Source of the DNA: Deltaproteobacteria bacterium
Lineage (GTDB): Bacteria; Myxococcota_A; Polyangia; Polyangiales; B10-G4
Length of the DNA stretch: 34,943 bases
Direction: 5' to 3'
Assembly: GCA_003647065.1 (NCBI GenBank)
Contig: QMMC01000013.1
Location: 1 to 34,943, forward strand
Part shown: piece after piece, positions 25,048 to 34,403 of the stretch
Layout of the letters: every line of letters starts with the position of its first letter
Position numbering within the stretch: the stretch's first letter is position 1
Translations under genes and position numbers: made by a program
Notes under the pieces: model-generated
The model's database searches: none
What the model saw: only the letters and a program-made list of their open reading frames with translations
What the model was told of the DNA's origin: nothing

Positions 25048-25176
25048 AGCCGCGCCGATGCGCTTGCGCTCCTCGACGGGCAACTCCATCGCTTCATCCA
25101 TCAACTTCTTGGCCGCGTCCGTCACAACCAAATCGTAAACCTTGATCCGTCGGAGCGCCAGCCGAGTGCGTCCCAC
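24880..25176 (-). CDS. Possible orphan antitoxin (addiction-module component type)
   Basis: A 98-residue ORF with GTG at 25176; TTG at 25131 or GTG at 25125 would fit the domain better, giving VVTDAAKKLMDEAM near the start. The sequence AKKLMDEAMELPVEERKR, then IGAALLDSVDD, then LRRVGDLEHSDVAAADAMAVYHRLRD, follows the layout of the short antitoxin family called addiction module component (TIGR02574 type): a LPVEER helix, a LLDS turn, then a V-rich segment ending in LR. A 14-residue tail follows. No ParE/RelE toxin is adjacent, and the 3' half lies antisense to the 24688-25047 gene. It may be a real orphan antitoxin, a remnant, or chance coding. No firm ribosome site was seen. Confidence 0.45.
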   Translation of the reverse strand: MGRTRLALRRIKVYDLVVTDAAKKLMDEAMELPVEERKRIGAALLDSVDDEAIRELVLRRVGDLEHSDVAAADAMAVYHRLRDVGECCFILRFDLDSN

Positions 25177-25226
25177 GATCGAACGGGCGCCCTCGTTTCA
25201 CTCGATGAGCTGCTCTTCGTGTGCTT

Positions 25227-26027
25227 CTATAGCCACACGTTGACGATGCTGTTCTCGTCGAACGCGAAGACCTGCTCGGCTTCGCGGTAGGTCTTGCCGG
25301 CGACGGTGACGCGGCGACCGGCGCCGACGACCTCGACGATGCGGTCTCGGGAGACCGCGTCGACCTCGGCCAGTTCGGCGACGTTGGCGACGCGCAGGTT
25401 GCTCGAAATCGGGAGCATGGCGATGGCGTTGTCAGCCTCCACCCATGCGCGGACCCGGGCGTCGGTCACTTCGAAGCGAAGGTGGCCCCGCACTCGGACC
25501 GGGGCCTTGCTCTCGGCCGGAAGGACCGCGATCGGCGCCACCTCGAGACGCTCATCGTTGGCACGGCGAGACGCGATCTCGGCGAGGCGGCGACGCGCGG
25601 TGTGCCGGTCGTCGTAGACGTGGGCGGCGGTGCCGAGGGCGATGATCGATGCGATGACGAATGCTCCGTAGAAGCCGGCGGATGCGATGAAGAGCGGGGT
25701 GAGCAGAGACAAGACGAGGGCAAAGATGAGCCTCGAGCTGGCGCCCGTCACTCGGGTGTCGTCGGCGTGCTTGGGGACGATGAAGGTCTCGCCGCGATCG
25801 ACGAGGGGGACCTCGCAGGACCAGCAGGTGTCGCCGAAGGCGAAGCTCTGTTCACATTGGGGGCATTGCAGGTCCAAGAGGGCGGCGGGCGCCTGCGCAC
25901 CCTGGCGCGCCATCCCAGTGCTCTCGGGGGCCCGCGGCCGGCGAGCGTTCCAGCGGCTTGCGTAGATCTGGGTGAGTGTGCCTTGCGTTCCCATGACCAC
26001 CATCAACGCAAGGAGTACGCCAAGCAA
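25227..26027 (-). CDS. Zinc-ribbon membrane protein of unknown function
   Basis: A 266-residue protein that I do not recognise as a family. The start is TTG at 26027, giving an N-terminal hydrophobic helix (LGVLLALMVVMG); ATG at 26003 or 25994 would shorten it. Residues 55-71 form a zinc ribbon, CPQC and CWSC (Cys55, Cys58, Cys68, Cys71). Two membrane helices lie at about 98-117 and 120-136. The C-terminal ~120 residues are a beta-rich soluble domain (VRVRGHLRFEV, then GAGRRVTVAGKTYREAEQVFAF), possibly exposed on the same side as the ribbon. It is divergent from trmO, with 108 bp between the starts; no promoter of its own could be assigned. Confidence 0.75.
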   Translation of the reverse strand: MLGVLLALMVVMGTQGTLTQIYASRWNARRPRAPESTGMARQGAQAPAALLDLQCPQCEQSFAFGDTCWSCEVPLVDRGETFIVPKHADDTRVTGASSRLIFALVLSLLTPLFIASAGFYGAFVIASIIALGTAAHVYDDRHTARRRLAEIASRRANDERLEVAPIAVLPAESKAPVRVRGHLRFEVTDARVRAWVEADNAIAMLPISSNLRVANVAELAEVDAVSRDRIVEVVGAGRRVTVAGKTYREAEQVFAFDENSIVNVWL

Positions 26028-26123
26028 TAGGGCAGGGATTTGCCCTGGTCGCTACGGCCCGCAGTGGATCATGCCGATGCACGGTGCATCACCGGGTTGG
26101 CCTGCGCACCCGCCGGTAGGCGC

Positions 26124-26129
26124 TATGGT
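26124..26129 (+). promoter_or_regulatory. Putative -10 TATGGT, leaderless start of trmO
   Basis: TATGGT lies 6 nt before the ATG at 26136 with no ribosome-binding site between, the same geometry as the other putative leaderless starts here. Confidence 0.45.
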
Positions 26130-26135
26130 CCGCCC

Positions 26136-26951
26136 ATGCCAACCGAGGTGACCTTCACGCCCATCGGTGTCGCCAAGACACCCTTCACCGAGCGGGCCGA
26201 CGCTCCGCGGCAGCCCCGGGCCGCCGAGGGGGTTTCGGGACAGATCGTGCTCTACTCCGGCAAGGGCTACGAAGACGCCCTCGCGGACATCGAGCAGTGG
26301 GACTACCTCTGGGTGCTCTTCGTCTTCGACCGGAACGTCGGGCGGCCCTTTCGACCGAAGGTCTTGCCCCCCCGGAGCGAGACCAAGCGCGGCGTCTTCG
26401 CGACCCGCTCGCCCCATCGACCGAATCCGATCGGCATGTCCGTCGTACGCCTCGAGAGCGTGCATGGCCTGACCCTGAACATTCGCGACCTCGACATCCT
26501 CGACGGTTCGCCGATTCTCGACATCAAGCCCTACCTCGCGTGGTCCGACGCGATCCCCGGCGCCTCCGCCGGGTGGCTCGACGCGCCTGCCGGCGGTACC
26601 GAGGGCAGGCCCGATGACCCCGCCCGACGTTGGACTGTCGCCTTCACCGAGGAAGCCGAAGCTCAGATTTCCTTCCTCGAGGGGCGGGGCGTGACCCTGC
26701 GTCGCCGCCTCGACGAGGTCCTCGCTCTCGGTCCCCGGCCCCATGCCTACCGGCGCATCCGAGAAGAAGCGGATGGCACGTACACCTTGGCCCTCAAGGA
26801 TTGGCGCGCTCGTTTTGAGGTCGCCGGGGGGCTCGTCGAGGTGACCCGCCTCGTCACCGGTTATCGTCCTCGGCAACTACACGGAGACGGCGCAAACGAC
26901 CCGTCTCTCGATGTGCACCGCGCCTTCGTCGAGGCCTTCGGGTTCGACTGA
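26136..26951 (+). CDS. trmO: tRNA (N6-threonylcarbamoyladenosine-37 N6)-methyltransferase TrmO
   Basis: A 271-residue TsaA/TrmO family protein that would methylate t6A37 of threonine tRNA using S-adenosylmethionine. The N-terminal SAM-binding barrel carries FTPIGVAKTPF and the family signature GVFATRSPHRPNPIG, followed by LDILDGSPILDIKPYL. The C-terminal domain (about 165-235) with DGTYTLALKDWRARFEV matches the second domain of the Escherichia coli enzyme, so this is the full two-domain type. The start at 26136 is the first ATG before the conserved core; upstream codons are in the intergenic region. It converges on the kinase gene with a 16-bp gap. Confidence 0.93.
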   Translation: MPTEVTFTPIGVAKTPFTERADAPRQPRAAEGVSGQIVLYSGKGYEDALADIEQWDYLWVLFVFDRNVGRPFRPKVLPPRSETKRGVFATRSPHRPNPIGMSVVRLESVHGLTLNIRDLDILDGSPILDIKPYLAWSDAIPGASAGWLDAPAGGTEGRPDDPARRWTVAFTEEAEAQISFLEGRGVTLRRRLDEVLALGPRPHAYRRIREEADGTYTLALKDWRARFEVAGGLVEVTRLVTGYRPRQLHGDGANDPSLDVHRAFVEAFGFD

Positions 26952-26967
26952 GCCCCGTGGTGCGAGT

Positions 26968-28503
26968 TTAGCGCGCGAGCCAGGCCGTGAGCGCGCCCAT
27001 GCCGATGCCCAAGGCGACGAAGAGAACGCCGAGGGCCCACATCATCGCGGTGCGCTTCTTGGTGCCGGCGGCATGGTTCGCCGTGGCTCCATCGGTCGTG
27101 CCGACAATCGGCATGCTCCCGTTCGGGTCGGCGTTCACGATCACGTCGGCGTCCACGATCATGTCGGCGTCCATGTCGATCTCGATGGCGAGGTCTTCCA
27201 GCGCTTCGGGTGAGCCGCCGGTGCGTCGCGGTGGCGCTAGGGTGGGCCCCGCGACGCCGGACCCGATAGGCAGGTCGTTCATGGCCAGCGCTGCCGCACC
27301 GCCCCCTTGGCCCGGGTCGTCTTCGCCCCGCGGCCGGTTGCCGAACGGCCCGAAGGAGCCGCTCATGACCGAGGGCGTGCCCGTCTGGAAGCTCCCGGTG
27401 AGCTTCTCGGCCCGCTTGGGCAGGGGCAGCTTGTCGTTTTCGTCGAAGGTTTTGTCGAGGAAGCCCTTGATGACCCTCGGGTCGACGTATGCCGCTTCGG
27501 CGATCAGCGCCTCGTCGATGGCCTCCTGCATTTCGCCTGCCGTCGCGAAGCGCTCGGTCGGGTCCTTCGCCAGGGCTTTCTTGACGACCGCGTCGAGGCC
27601 CGCAGACACCTCTGGGTTCACCTCTCGCGCCGAGGGCACAGGCTCTTCGGCCACGGCGGTGAGCGTATTGAGCACCGTGTCCCGGTGGTAGAGGGGCTTG
27701 CCGGTGAGAGTCTCGTAGAGGCAGATGCCGAGGGTGAAGATATCGGAGCGAGGGTCGACTCGCTGTCCCCGCGCTTGTTCCGGAGAGAGGTAGCTGTACT
27801 TGCCCTTGAGCACCCCGGCGTCGGTTTGGCTGTCCTTCGCCGTCGTCTTCGCGATGCCGAAGTCGAGGAGCTTAACCGTGCCTTCCCAGCTGACCATGAT
27901 GTTGTGAGGGCTGACGTCCCGGTGGATGATGTTCAGCGGTCGGCCCTGGACGCCCGTGGCGTTGTGCACGTAGTGCAGAGCGGCGGCGACCTTCGAGATG
28001 ATCTTCGCCCCGATCGGGGTCGGGATGCCATCGCCGTCCCAGGCGAGGCGGATCACTTTTCGGAGCGGAACACCGTAGACCCACTCGAGGGTCATGAAGG
28101 TCGCTCCATCGACGTCGCCGGACTCGTACACATGGCACACGTTCGGGTGGTAGAGGCGCGACGCCATCTTGCCCTCATCGAGGAACATCTCGAGGAACTC
28201 CGGGTTGTCCTCGTACTCGGGAAGCACGCGCTTCAGGACGACGTGGCGCGCGCTGCCATCGGGGTTCCTGTCCCGCGCGAGGTAGACCTCGGCCATCCCG
28301 CCCCGGGCGATGCGACCGAGGATTTCGAATGGCCCGAACTTGGCCAGGACGTCGTAGTCGGGGATGACTTGCTGGGTATAGAGCCCAGCGTCTACGGTGG
28401 TCGCGAAGTCGTCGTCATCGTCGTCATCGTACAATGAGTGGCGTCCTGGCTCGGAAGGGCCGTCTGGTGTGGGTGGGTCGGACATGCCTTCCGCGGGCAT
28501 CAT
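26968..28503 (-). CDS. Hanks-type serine/threonine protein kinase with C-terminal TM
   Basis: A 511-residue active-looking Ser/Thr kinase. An Asp run precedes the kinase domain (about 57-335). It has the glycine loop GRIARGGMAEVYLA, catalytic Lys91 (VVLKR), Glu110, catalytic loop IIHRDVSPHN (Asp196, Asn201), DFG at 214-216 and SYLSPEQ in the activation segment. HRDVSPxN is the common myxobacterial variant. A Gly/Pro-rich linker, a short Asp-Ala-Val repeat (about 440-460, mirrored in the DNA at 27119-27180) and a TM helix near 487-508 follow, so the kinase faces the cytoplasm with no extracytoplasmic domain. ATG at 28503 has GGAGG seven bases upstream. It lies 48 bp after the pseudokinase gene, in the same direction. 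Confidence 0.94.
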   Translation of the reverse strand: MMPAEGMSDPPTPDGPSEPGRHSLYDDDDDDDFATTVDAGLYTQQVIPDYDVLAKFGPFEILGRIARGGMAEVYLARDRNPDGSARHVVLKRVLPEYEDNPEFLEMFLDEGKMASRLYHPNVCHVYESGDVDGATFMTLEWVYGVPLRKVIRLAWDGDGIPTPIGAKIISKVAAALHYVHNATGVQGRPLNIIHRDVSPHNIMVSWEGTVKLLDFGIAKTTAKDSQTDAGVLKGKYSYLSPEQARGQRVDPRSDIFTLGICLYETLTGKPLYHRDTVLNTLTAVAEEPVPSAREVNPEVSAGLDAVVKKALAKDPTERFATAGEMQEAIDEALIAEAAYVDPRVIKGFLDKTFDENDKLPLPKRAEKLTGSFQTGTPSVMSGSFGPFGNRPRGEDDPGQGGGAAALAMNDLPIGSGVAGPTLAPPRRTGGSPEALEDLAIEIDMDADMIVDADVIVNADPNGSMPIVGTTDGATANHAAGTKKRTAMMWALGVLFVALGIGMGALTAWLAR

Positions 28504-28551
28504 AACGAATCCTCCGCCACGAACGGAAACAATGCGGGTTCCGGGTGATGA

Positions 28552-30249
28552 TCAGTCGGTCGTCGCCGAGCCGGCGGAGCTCGTTGGCAACTCCGGGGGC
28601 GGGCCCGACCCCGCGCGAACCATGAAGAACGCCACCGCGAGACCGATCGCCAGGACGAGGAAAAGGACCGCGATCAAGAACGAACCGCGCTTCTTCTCCT
28701 CCTCGGCGAACTCGGTTGCACCGTAGGGGTCTTGAATCGCTTCGGGGAAATTGGACGCCGGAGCTGGGGCGAAGGGGTCCCGGGCGGGACCGGTTGTCCG
28801 GGGCTGGGCCGGGGCGGGAGCCGGAGCCGGGGCTTGGGCCTCCCCCGTGCCAAAGGGGTCGGCGCTGGCCACATCCGATGAGGGAGGCGTATCCGGTGTC
28901 GACGGAATGGTGGCCATGGCAGCTGCGATGTCGTCGACGTCGGGGCTCTCTTGGTCGGCCGGGGGCGGGGCGAGGGATTCGTAGTCGGAGTCTTCGGCCG
29001 CAGGGGCAGGCGGTGTCGGCGGCGCTGGCGGCGGAGGTTCGGGGGGCCCGGGGGCGGCCTCCGGCGCGGCGGCGGCAACGACCGGCGGAAGCAAGTCTTC
29101 CCCACTCAGCGCCCGGGCGTCGACGACCGTGGCGTCGTCTTCCGCGAAGTCCGACGTGTCGGGCTCCGGCGCAGCGGGCGCGTCGGCGATGGGCTCCGGG
29201 GCGATGGCCGCCGGTGCCGCGGTTTCGGGCGCCGGTGCGGCGGGCTCGGGTTCGGGCGCGGCGGCGGCGAGTTCGGGTTCGGGCGCCGCAGGCGCGGCAG
29301 GCGCGGCCTCGGCGACGGGCGCTGGCGCCGGGACGTCGGGGGTCGCCGGAATGTCCGGGGTTGCCGGTGCCGGGGTCCGGAAGGGTGCCGGCATGGAACC
29401 TGCCGGCGGAGCGAACGAGGGGCTGTGCCCGGCGCCGCCGGCGGCGCTCTCCGCGAGGGTGAAGCCGAAGGTCGCCGCGTCTGCCGGGCGATTTTCAGGG
29501 TCCTCAGCCATGCCGTGGGAGAGGGCGTCGGCGAGGTCGGCGGGGGCAGCGGTGCTACCGGGCCCCGGCGCCGAACCCGTCAGCATGTGGTGGACCAGAG
29601 CCGCTACCCCAAACACGTCGGCCCGGGCGTCGGGGGAGCCCGTGTCTTTCAGCTCCGGGGCGAGGTACCTCGTCGCTCTGGGCCCCGAGCCCCGTCCCGT
29701 CGGCACAGTCGAGTCGGGAATCCGAGCGCTGCGGACAATCTCCTGAATGCCGAAGCCGACCACGCTCACGTGTTCGCTCCCGTCCATGCCCGGGGCGAGG
29801 AGGATGTTGCTCGGCGTCAGGTCCCAGTGGAAGTGCCCGGCGGCGTGGGCCTGGCCGAGGATATCGAGGAGCTCGCCGGTGAGCGCCAAGACCTGATCCC
29901 GTTCGAGGGGCCCATCCTGGAGCTCGTCCGCCAAGGTCGTGGCGTCCTCGTATTCGAGCTCGAGGTAAGCCACCCCATGCTGGATGCCATGCCCCGTGAC
30001 CCGGACGATGCCCGGCTCGACCAGCAGCTGAAGTTCTGCCGCCTTGGTCTTGAATGCCGCGGTGGTCTCCGGTGAGCCCTCCGTATTGATGGGCAACACG
30101 GCCAGGGCGAGGGGGTCCCCGCCCTCCCGCTCGGCGCGGTACACCAGCGCCAGTCCATTCCAATCGAGCTTCTCGACGATCTGATACTTGTCGGCAAAGA
30201 GATCTTTGACCGTATCGATCGGCGGCCCGCCACTCCCGTCGTCGGACAT
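28552..30249 (-). CDS. Membrane-anchored pseudokinase
   Basis: A 565-residue protein with a kinase fold but degraded active site. The glycine loop is LDWNGLALVYRA. The position of the ATP lysine is alanine (LALAVLPI, Ala50). HRD is HWD (141-143), though Asp143 and Asn148 remain, and DFG is GFG (165-167), removing the magnesium-binding Asp. The C-lobe is recognisable (TRYLAPEL, DVFGVAALVHHMLTG). Residues ~270-520 are a long Pro/Ala/Glu-rich disordered linker, then a TM at about 524-544 and a short tail. It is upstream of, and probably cotranscribed with, the active kinase, suggesting a regulatory or scaffold partner. TATCCT seven bases before the ATG suggests a leaderless start. Confidence 0.88.
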   Translation of the reverse strand: MSDDGSGGPPIDTVKDLFADKYQIVEKLDWNGLALVYRAEREGGDPLALAVLPINTEGSPETTAAFKTKAAELQLLVEPGIVRVTGHGIQHGVAYLELEYEDATTLADELQDGPLERDQVLALTGELLDILGQAHAAGHFHWDLTPSNILLAPGMDGSEHVSVVGFGIQEIVRSARIPDSTVPTGRGSGPRATRYLAPELKDTGSPDARADVFGVAALVHHMLTGSAPGPGSTAAPADLADALSHGMAEDPENRPADAATFGFTLAESAAGGAGHSPSFAPPAGSMPAPFRTPAPATPDIPATPDVPAPAPVAEAAPAAPAAPEPELAAAAPEPEPAAPAPETAAPAAIAPEPIADAPAAPEPDTSDFAEDDATVVDARALSGEDLLPPVVAAAAPEAAPGPPEPPPPAPPTPPAPAAEDSDYESLAPPPADQESPDVDDIAAAMATIPSTPDTPPSSDVASADPFGTGEAQAPAPAPAPAQPRTTGPARDPFAPAPASNFPEAIQDPYGATEFAEEEKKRGSFLIAVLFLVLAIGLAVAFFMVRAGSGPPPELPTSSAGSATTD

Positions 30250-30256
30250 CGCCGGG

Positions 30257-30262
30257 AGGATA
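30257..30262 (-). promoter_or_regulatory. Putative -10 TATCCT, leaderless start
   Basis: On the minus strand TATCCT lies exactly 7 nt before the pseudokinase ATG at 30249, the same hexamer and spacing as at 19772. No ribosome site intervenes. Confidence 0.5.
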
Positions 30263-30337
30263 CCCCGGACCGCCGATTGTCGTCTGAAGTCTGCAATCGT
30301 GGTCTGCCGCCGGCAGGGCTACCTCCGGTGAAAGCGC

Positions 30338-30343
30338 TGTAAT
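30338..30343 (+). promoter_or_regulatory. Possible -10 TGTAAT for the TSP3-OmpA gene
   Basis: TGTAAT matches the -10 consensus in five of six positions and would start a transcript near 30350, leaving a leader of about 36 nt that contains the G-rich ribosome site before 30386. No clear -35 was found. Confidence 0.3.
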
Positions 30344-30385
30344 CGCGACAACTTGCGAGGCATGGGCCTTGCTTGGTCGGGGGGC

Positions 30386-32410
30386 ATGAATCGATGCCCC
30401 GGAAAGCTCCTTTTTATCGTCGCCCTGGCGACAGCCTCCTTCCTGCCGTTCCCTGCGGTCGCCTTTGGCCAGGAGACCGGAGCCCGCCTCGACGGTGGCC
30501 GGGGCCTCGACTTGCACCTCTTTCGGCCCGCGGTGGACAGCAAGGGCCTCTTCACCGTGAACGGCAGTGACGTCCTCGGCCACCTCGACTTCAGCTTCGG
30601 CCTGATCCTCGACGCGGGCATCGGACTGCTGCCGGCGTCGACATTCGTGAACGACGAAGGGGCGCCCATTGGAGCCGAGGACCGGCAGAACCGGCTGGTG
30701 GATTCCTTCTTTACCGGCACTCTGACCGCGAATCTCGGCCTCTTCGATCTGCTCGTCGTCGGCGTGCAGGTACCGGTGCAAGTGGTGAGCGGCGCGAACA
30801 CCACCCTGCCCGCGACGGGTGGCAGCACGGGCTACAACTCCGGCGAGGCGGGCGGCCTCGACTACCAGGGCCTCGGCGACCTCACGGTGCACGGAAAGCT
30901 TCGGTTGACCCGGGTCGAGCGAGACCCCGTCGGCCTCGCGGCCCTGGTCCTCGTCGAGGTGCCGACCGGCAGCCCGTCAGAGTTCGCCGGGGACGGCTTT
31001 GCTCTCTGGCCCATGATGGCCCTCGAGGCTCGGCCCCACCGGCTTCTTCGCCTGGCCGTGAACGTCGGTTACCGCATGAATTTCGGTGACCCGGCGACCA
31101 TCCCGGTGGGAGCGCGCACCGTCCCGACCGGAAGCACCGGGGGCATGAACGCTCTCGGTGCGATGATCGACCCCGCCCAACCGGGGGTGAACACCGAGTA
31201 CGGTCACCTGATCACCTTCGGCGCCGGGGCGGCCCTGCGCGTCGCGGACTCCGTCGAGTTGGGTCTCGAAGCCTACGGAGCGCAGTCGGTCGCGGCCTTT
31301 CACGCCGAGGGGTTCAGCCTCGAGGCCATCCTCGGCCTGAAGGTTTTCGTCGAGCAGAATAGCTACCTGGTCCTGGGCGGAGGCGTGGGCATCCCCAACA
31401 TCGCGTCGGACAGCGGGGGCCTGATGAGCGCTGACGTGCGCGGAATGCTCGGCTTCATCTTCGAGCCGTCCATCGGAGACAGAGATGGCGACGGCCTGAA
31501 GGACGACTTCGATCAGTGCCCCGATGAACCCGAGGATTTCGACAACTTCGCCGATGAAGACGGCTGTCCGGACCCCGACAACGATCGCGACGGCATCCTC
31601 GATGTGGACGACGGCTGCCCCCTGGTCCCCGAGGACCGCGATGGTGATGCAGATGAAGACGGCTGCCCCGAGGGCAACGAGGGTGACCGCGATGGCGATG
31701 GCCTCCTCGACGAAGTCGATGGATGCCCCGACGATCCCGAAGACCGCGATGGATTCCAGGACGAGGACGGCTGCCCCGATGTGGACAACGACCAAGACGG
31801 GATCCTCGACGTCGACGACCTCTGCCCCGACGACCCCGAGGACCGCGACGATTTCGAGGACCTCGACGGCTGCCCCGACCCGGACAACGATGCGGACCGG
31901 ATCCTCGATGTCGACGACGCGTGCCCGAACGACCCGGAAACATACAACGGTTATCAGGATGAGGACGGTTGCCCGGACCGTCACGAGGTCGACATCGAAG
32001 GTGGGGTCATCGTCACCTTCCGCAAGATCATGTTCGAGACCGACAGCGCGCATATCGTGGAAGACAGCCTTCCGATCCTCGACGCGGTCGCAGCGGCGAT
32101 GAACGGGAACCCGCAGATCGAACTCGTCGAGATTCAGGGCCACGCCGACGAACGCTCGAGCGACGATTACAACATCCGCCTCACCCGAGACCGGGCCGCG
32201 GCAGTACGTGAAGGACTCGTCCAGAGAGGCGTGAGGTCCGAACGCCTGAGAAGCGCCGGCTACGGCGAGCGCTGCCCGCTGGACCATCGCCACAACGCTC
32301 GGGCCTGGGAGGCCAATCGCCGAGTGGAGTTCAAGATCCTCCGCCAAGACGGGACCACGTCGACGGCGGAGGTGGTCTGCGCAGCGGGGCGAGAGCTCGT
32401 CCCCGAGTGA
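30386..32410 (+). CDS. OmpA-family protein with thrombospondin type 3 repeats
   Basis: A 674-residue outer-membrane protein. The start at 30386 has GGGGGG upstream and gives a signal peptide (about 1-28, ending VAFGQ). Residues ~30-360 are a beta-rich barrel-like region. Residues ~366-528 are a calcium-binding thrombospondin type 3 array, with repeats such as DRDGDGLKDDFDQCPDEPED, DNDRDGILDVDD and DEDGCPD. The C-terminal OmpA domain (about 530-665) has FETDSAHI, EIQGHADERSSDDYN and EANRRVEFKIL, and would bind peptidoglycan. One oddity is a cysteine pair, YGERCPLDH and EVVCAAG, that could form a disulfide in the OmpA domain. This barrel-TSP3-OmpA layout is common in Myxococcota and Bacteroidota. 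Confidence 0.92.
   Translation: MNRCPGKLLFIVALATASFLPFPAVAFGQETGARLDGGRGLDLHLFRPAVDSKGLFTVNGSDVLGHLDFSFGLILDAGIGLLPASTFVNDEGAPIGAEDRQNRLVDSFFTGTLTANLGLFDLLVVGVQVPVQVVSGANTTLPATGGSTGYNSGEAGGLDYQGLGDLTVHGKLRLTRVERDPVGLAALVLVEVPTGSPSEFAGDGFALWPMMALEARPHRLLRLAVNVGYRMNFGDPATIPVGARTVPTGSTGGMNALGAMIDPAQPGVNTEYGHLITFGAGAALRVADSVELGLEAYGAQSVAAFHAEGFSLEAILGLKVFVEQNSYLVLGGGVGIPNIASDSGGLMSADVRGMLGFIFEPSIGDRDGDGLKDDFDQCPDEPEDFDNFADEDGCPDPDNDRDGILDVDDGCPLVPEDRDGDADEDGCPEGNEGDRDGDGLLDEVDGCPDDPEDRDGFQDEDGCPDVDNDQDGILDVDDLCPDDPEDRDDFEDLDGCPDPDNDADRILDVDDACPNDPETYNGYQDEDGCPDRHEVDIEGGVIVTFRKIMFETDSAHIVEDSLPILDAVAAAMNGNPQIELVEIQGHADERSSDDYNIRLTRDRAAAVREGLVQRGVRSERLRSAGYGERCPLDHRHNARAWEANRRVEFKILRQDGTTSTAEVVCAAGRELVPE
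31480..31977 (+). repeat. TSP3-encoding DNA repeat array
   Basis: Within the OmpA gene, imperfect units built on GAYGARGACGGYTGYCC (Asp-Glu-Asp-Gly-Cys-Pro) and GAYGTSGACGA (Asp-Val-Asp-Asp) recur through the array. They encode the calcium-binding loops and could allow changes in repeat number by recombination. Confidence 0.75.
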
Positions 32411-32455
32411 GCCGAGGACGCGCAGGTGGCCGGGGTCGGGGGACGAGGGCGCGGC

Positions 32456-33016
32456 CTACGTCGCGAAGAACACCCCTCGGGTTCGGTCACCAAAGAGCCG
32501 CAGGAGCACCATGAGGCTCAGGGGAAAGACCGGTGTCGGCAGCCAGAGCACGGCCGCCACGACTGCGACGAGCCAGCCCCAACGTCGGCGGGCGCTAATG
32601 CCCACCGCGCCGGCGAAGGGAAGGACAGCCCACGGGGATGCCAGGAGGAAAATCGCCACGCCGCCGGCGAGACCGGTGAGGCCCTGACGGTGGCGAACGA
32701 TCCAGGCCATGTTTCGAAGTCCGCCTGCGCTCAGATAGAGTTCCGGGAAGTAGCTGGCGGCAAAGGCGAGGGCGCCGCCTATGGCCGCGAGGATGCCGAC
32801 GAGTCCGATTCCGTGCAGCGCGCCGCGCAGCCAGCTCGAGAAACCCGCCTGGTCGAGGTCGTCGGCCTCGGCGACGCCGTCTCGGAGGCGCCCGAGGCGT
32901 GTTGCTGCGTCCGAGAGCGCGACTTCGGCGGATGTCGCCCGATGCTTTTCATGCCGAAGGGCTCGTTCGCTGATGTCCAGCCGCGCCCGCAGGGCTTCCT
33001 CGCTCGCTCGATACAT
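32456..33016 (-). CDS. Membrane protein of unknown function with N-terminal coiled coil
   Basis: A 186-residue protein not recognised as a family. Residues 1-50 are charged and helical, likely coiled coil (MYRASEEALRARLDISERAL). Residues ~64-186 hold three or four membrane segments: GIGLVGILAAIGGALAFAAS, GLTGLAGGVAIFLLAS, then WLVAVVAAVLWL running into PLSLMVLLRLFG. It starts 39 bp after the sigma-54 activator stop on the same strand and may be cotranscribed. No clear ribosome site. It converges on the TSP3-OmpA gene with a 45-bp gap in which nothing notable is seen. Confidence 0.72.
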   Translation of the reverse strand: MYRASEEALRARLDISERALRHEKHRATSAEVALSDAATRLGRLRDGVAEADDLDQAGFSSWLRGALHGIGLVGILAAIGGALAFAASYFPELYLSAGGLRNMAWIVRHRQGLTGLAGGVAIFLLASPWAVLPFAGAVGISARRRWGWLVAVVAAVLWLPTPVFPLSLMVLLRLFGDRTRGVFFAT

Positions 33017-33055
33017 GGAACGACGGACCGCGAAGGCCGGGAAAAGTTCCGCTGT

Positions 33056-34369
<1,314 letters not shown>

Positions 34370-34375
34370 TGGGGC

Positions 34376-34381
34376 AACGTA
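34376..34381 (-). promoter_or_regulatory. Putative -10 TACGTT, leaderless GTG start
   Basis: On the minus strand TACGTT ends 6 nt before the GTG at 34369. On the other strand TACTCT (34388-34393) lies 10 nt before the ATG at 34404, so both divergent genes may be served from this 34-bp gap. Confidence 0.4.
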
Positions 34382-34403
34382 GCACGCTACTCTTGATCCG
34401 CCG

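Noticed and set aside
28951-30075. 374-residue plus-strand ORF with Gly/Arg repeats
   Set aside because: Mirror of the Pro/Ala linker and pseudokinase domain; low-complexity composition.
31480-31977. Possible CRISPR-like array
   Set aside because: The periodic DNA is coding and in frame for calcium-binding Asp-rich repeats, without constant repeats or unique spacers.
30977-32347. 456-residue minus-strand ORF with Val/Ile/Glu repeats
   Set aside because: Its repeats are the reverse complement of the TSP3 array; the plus strand carries the real domains.
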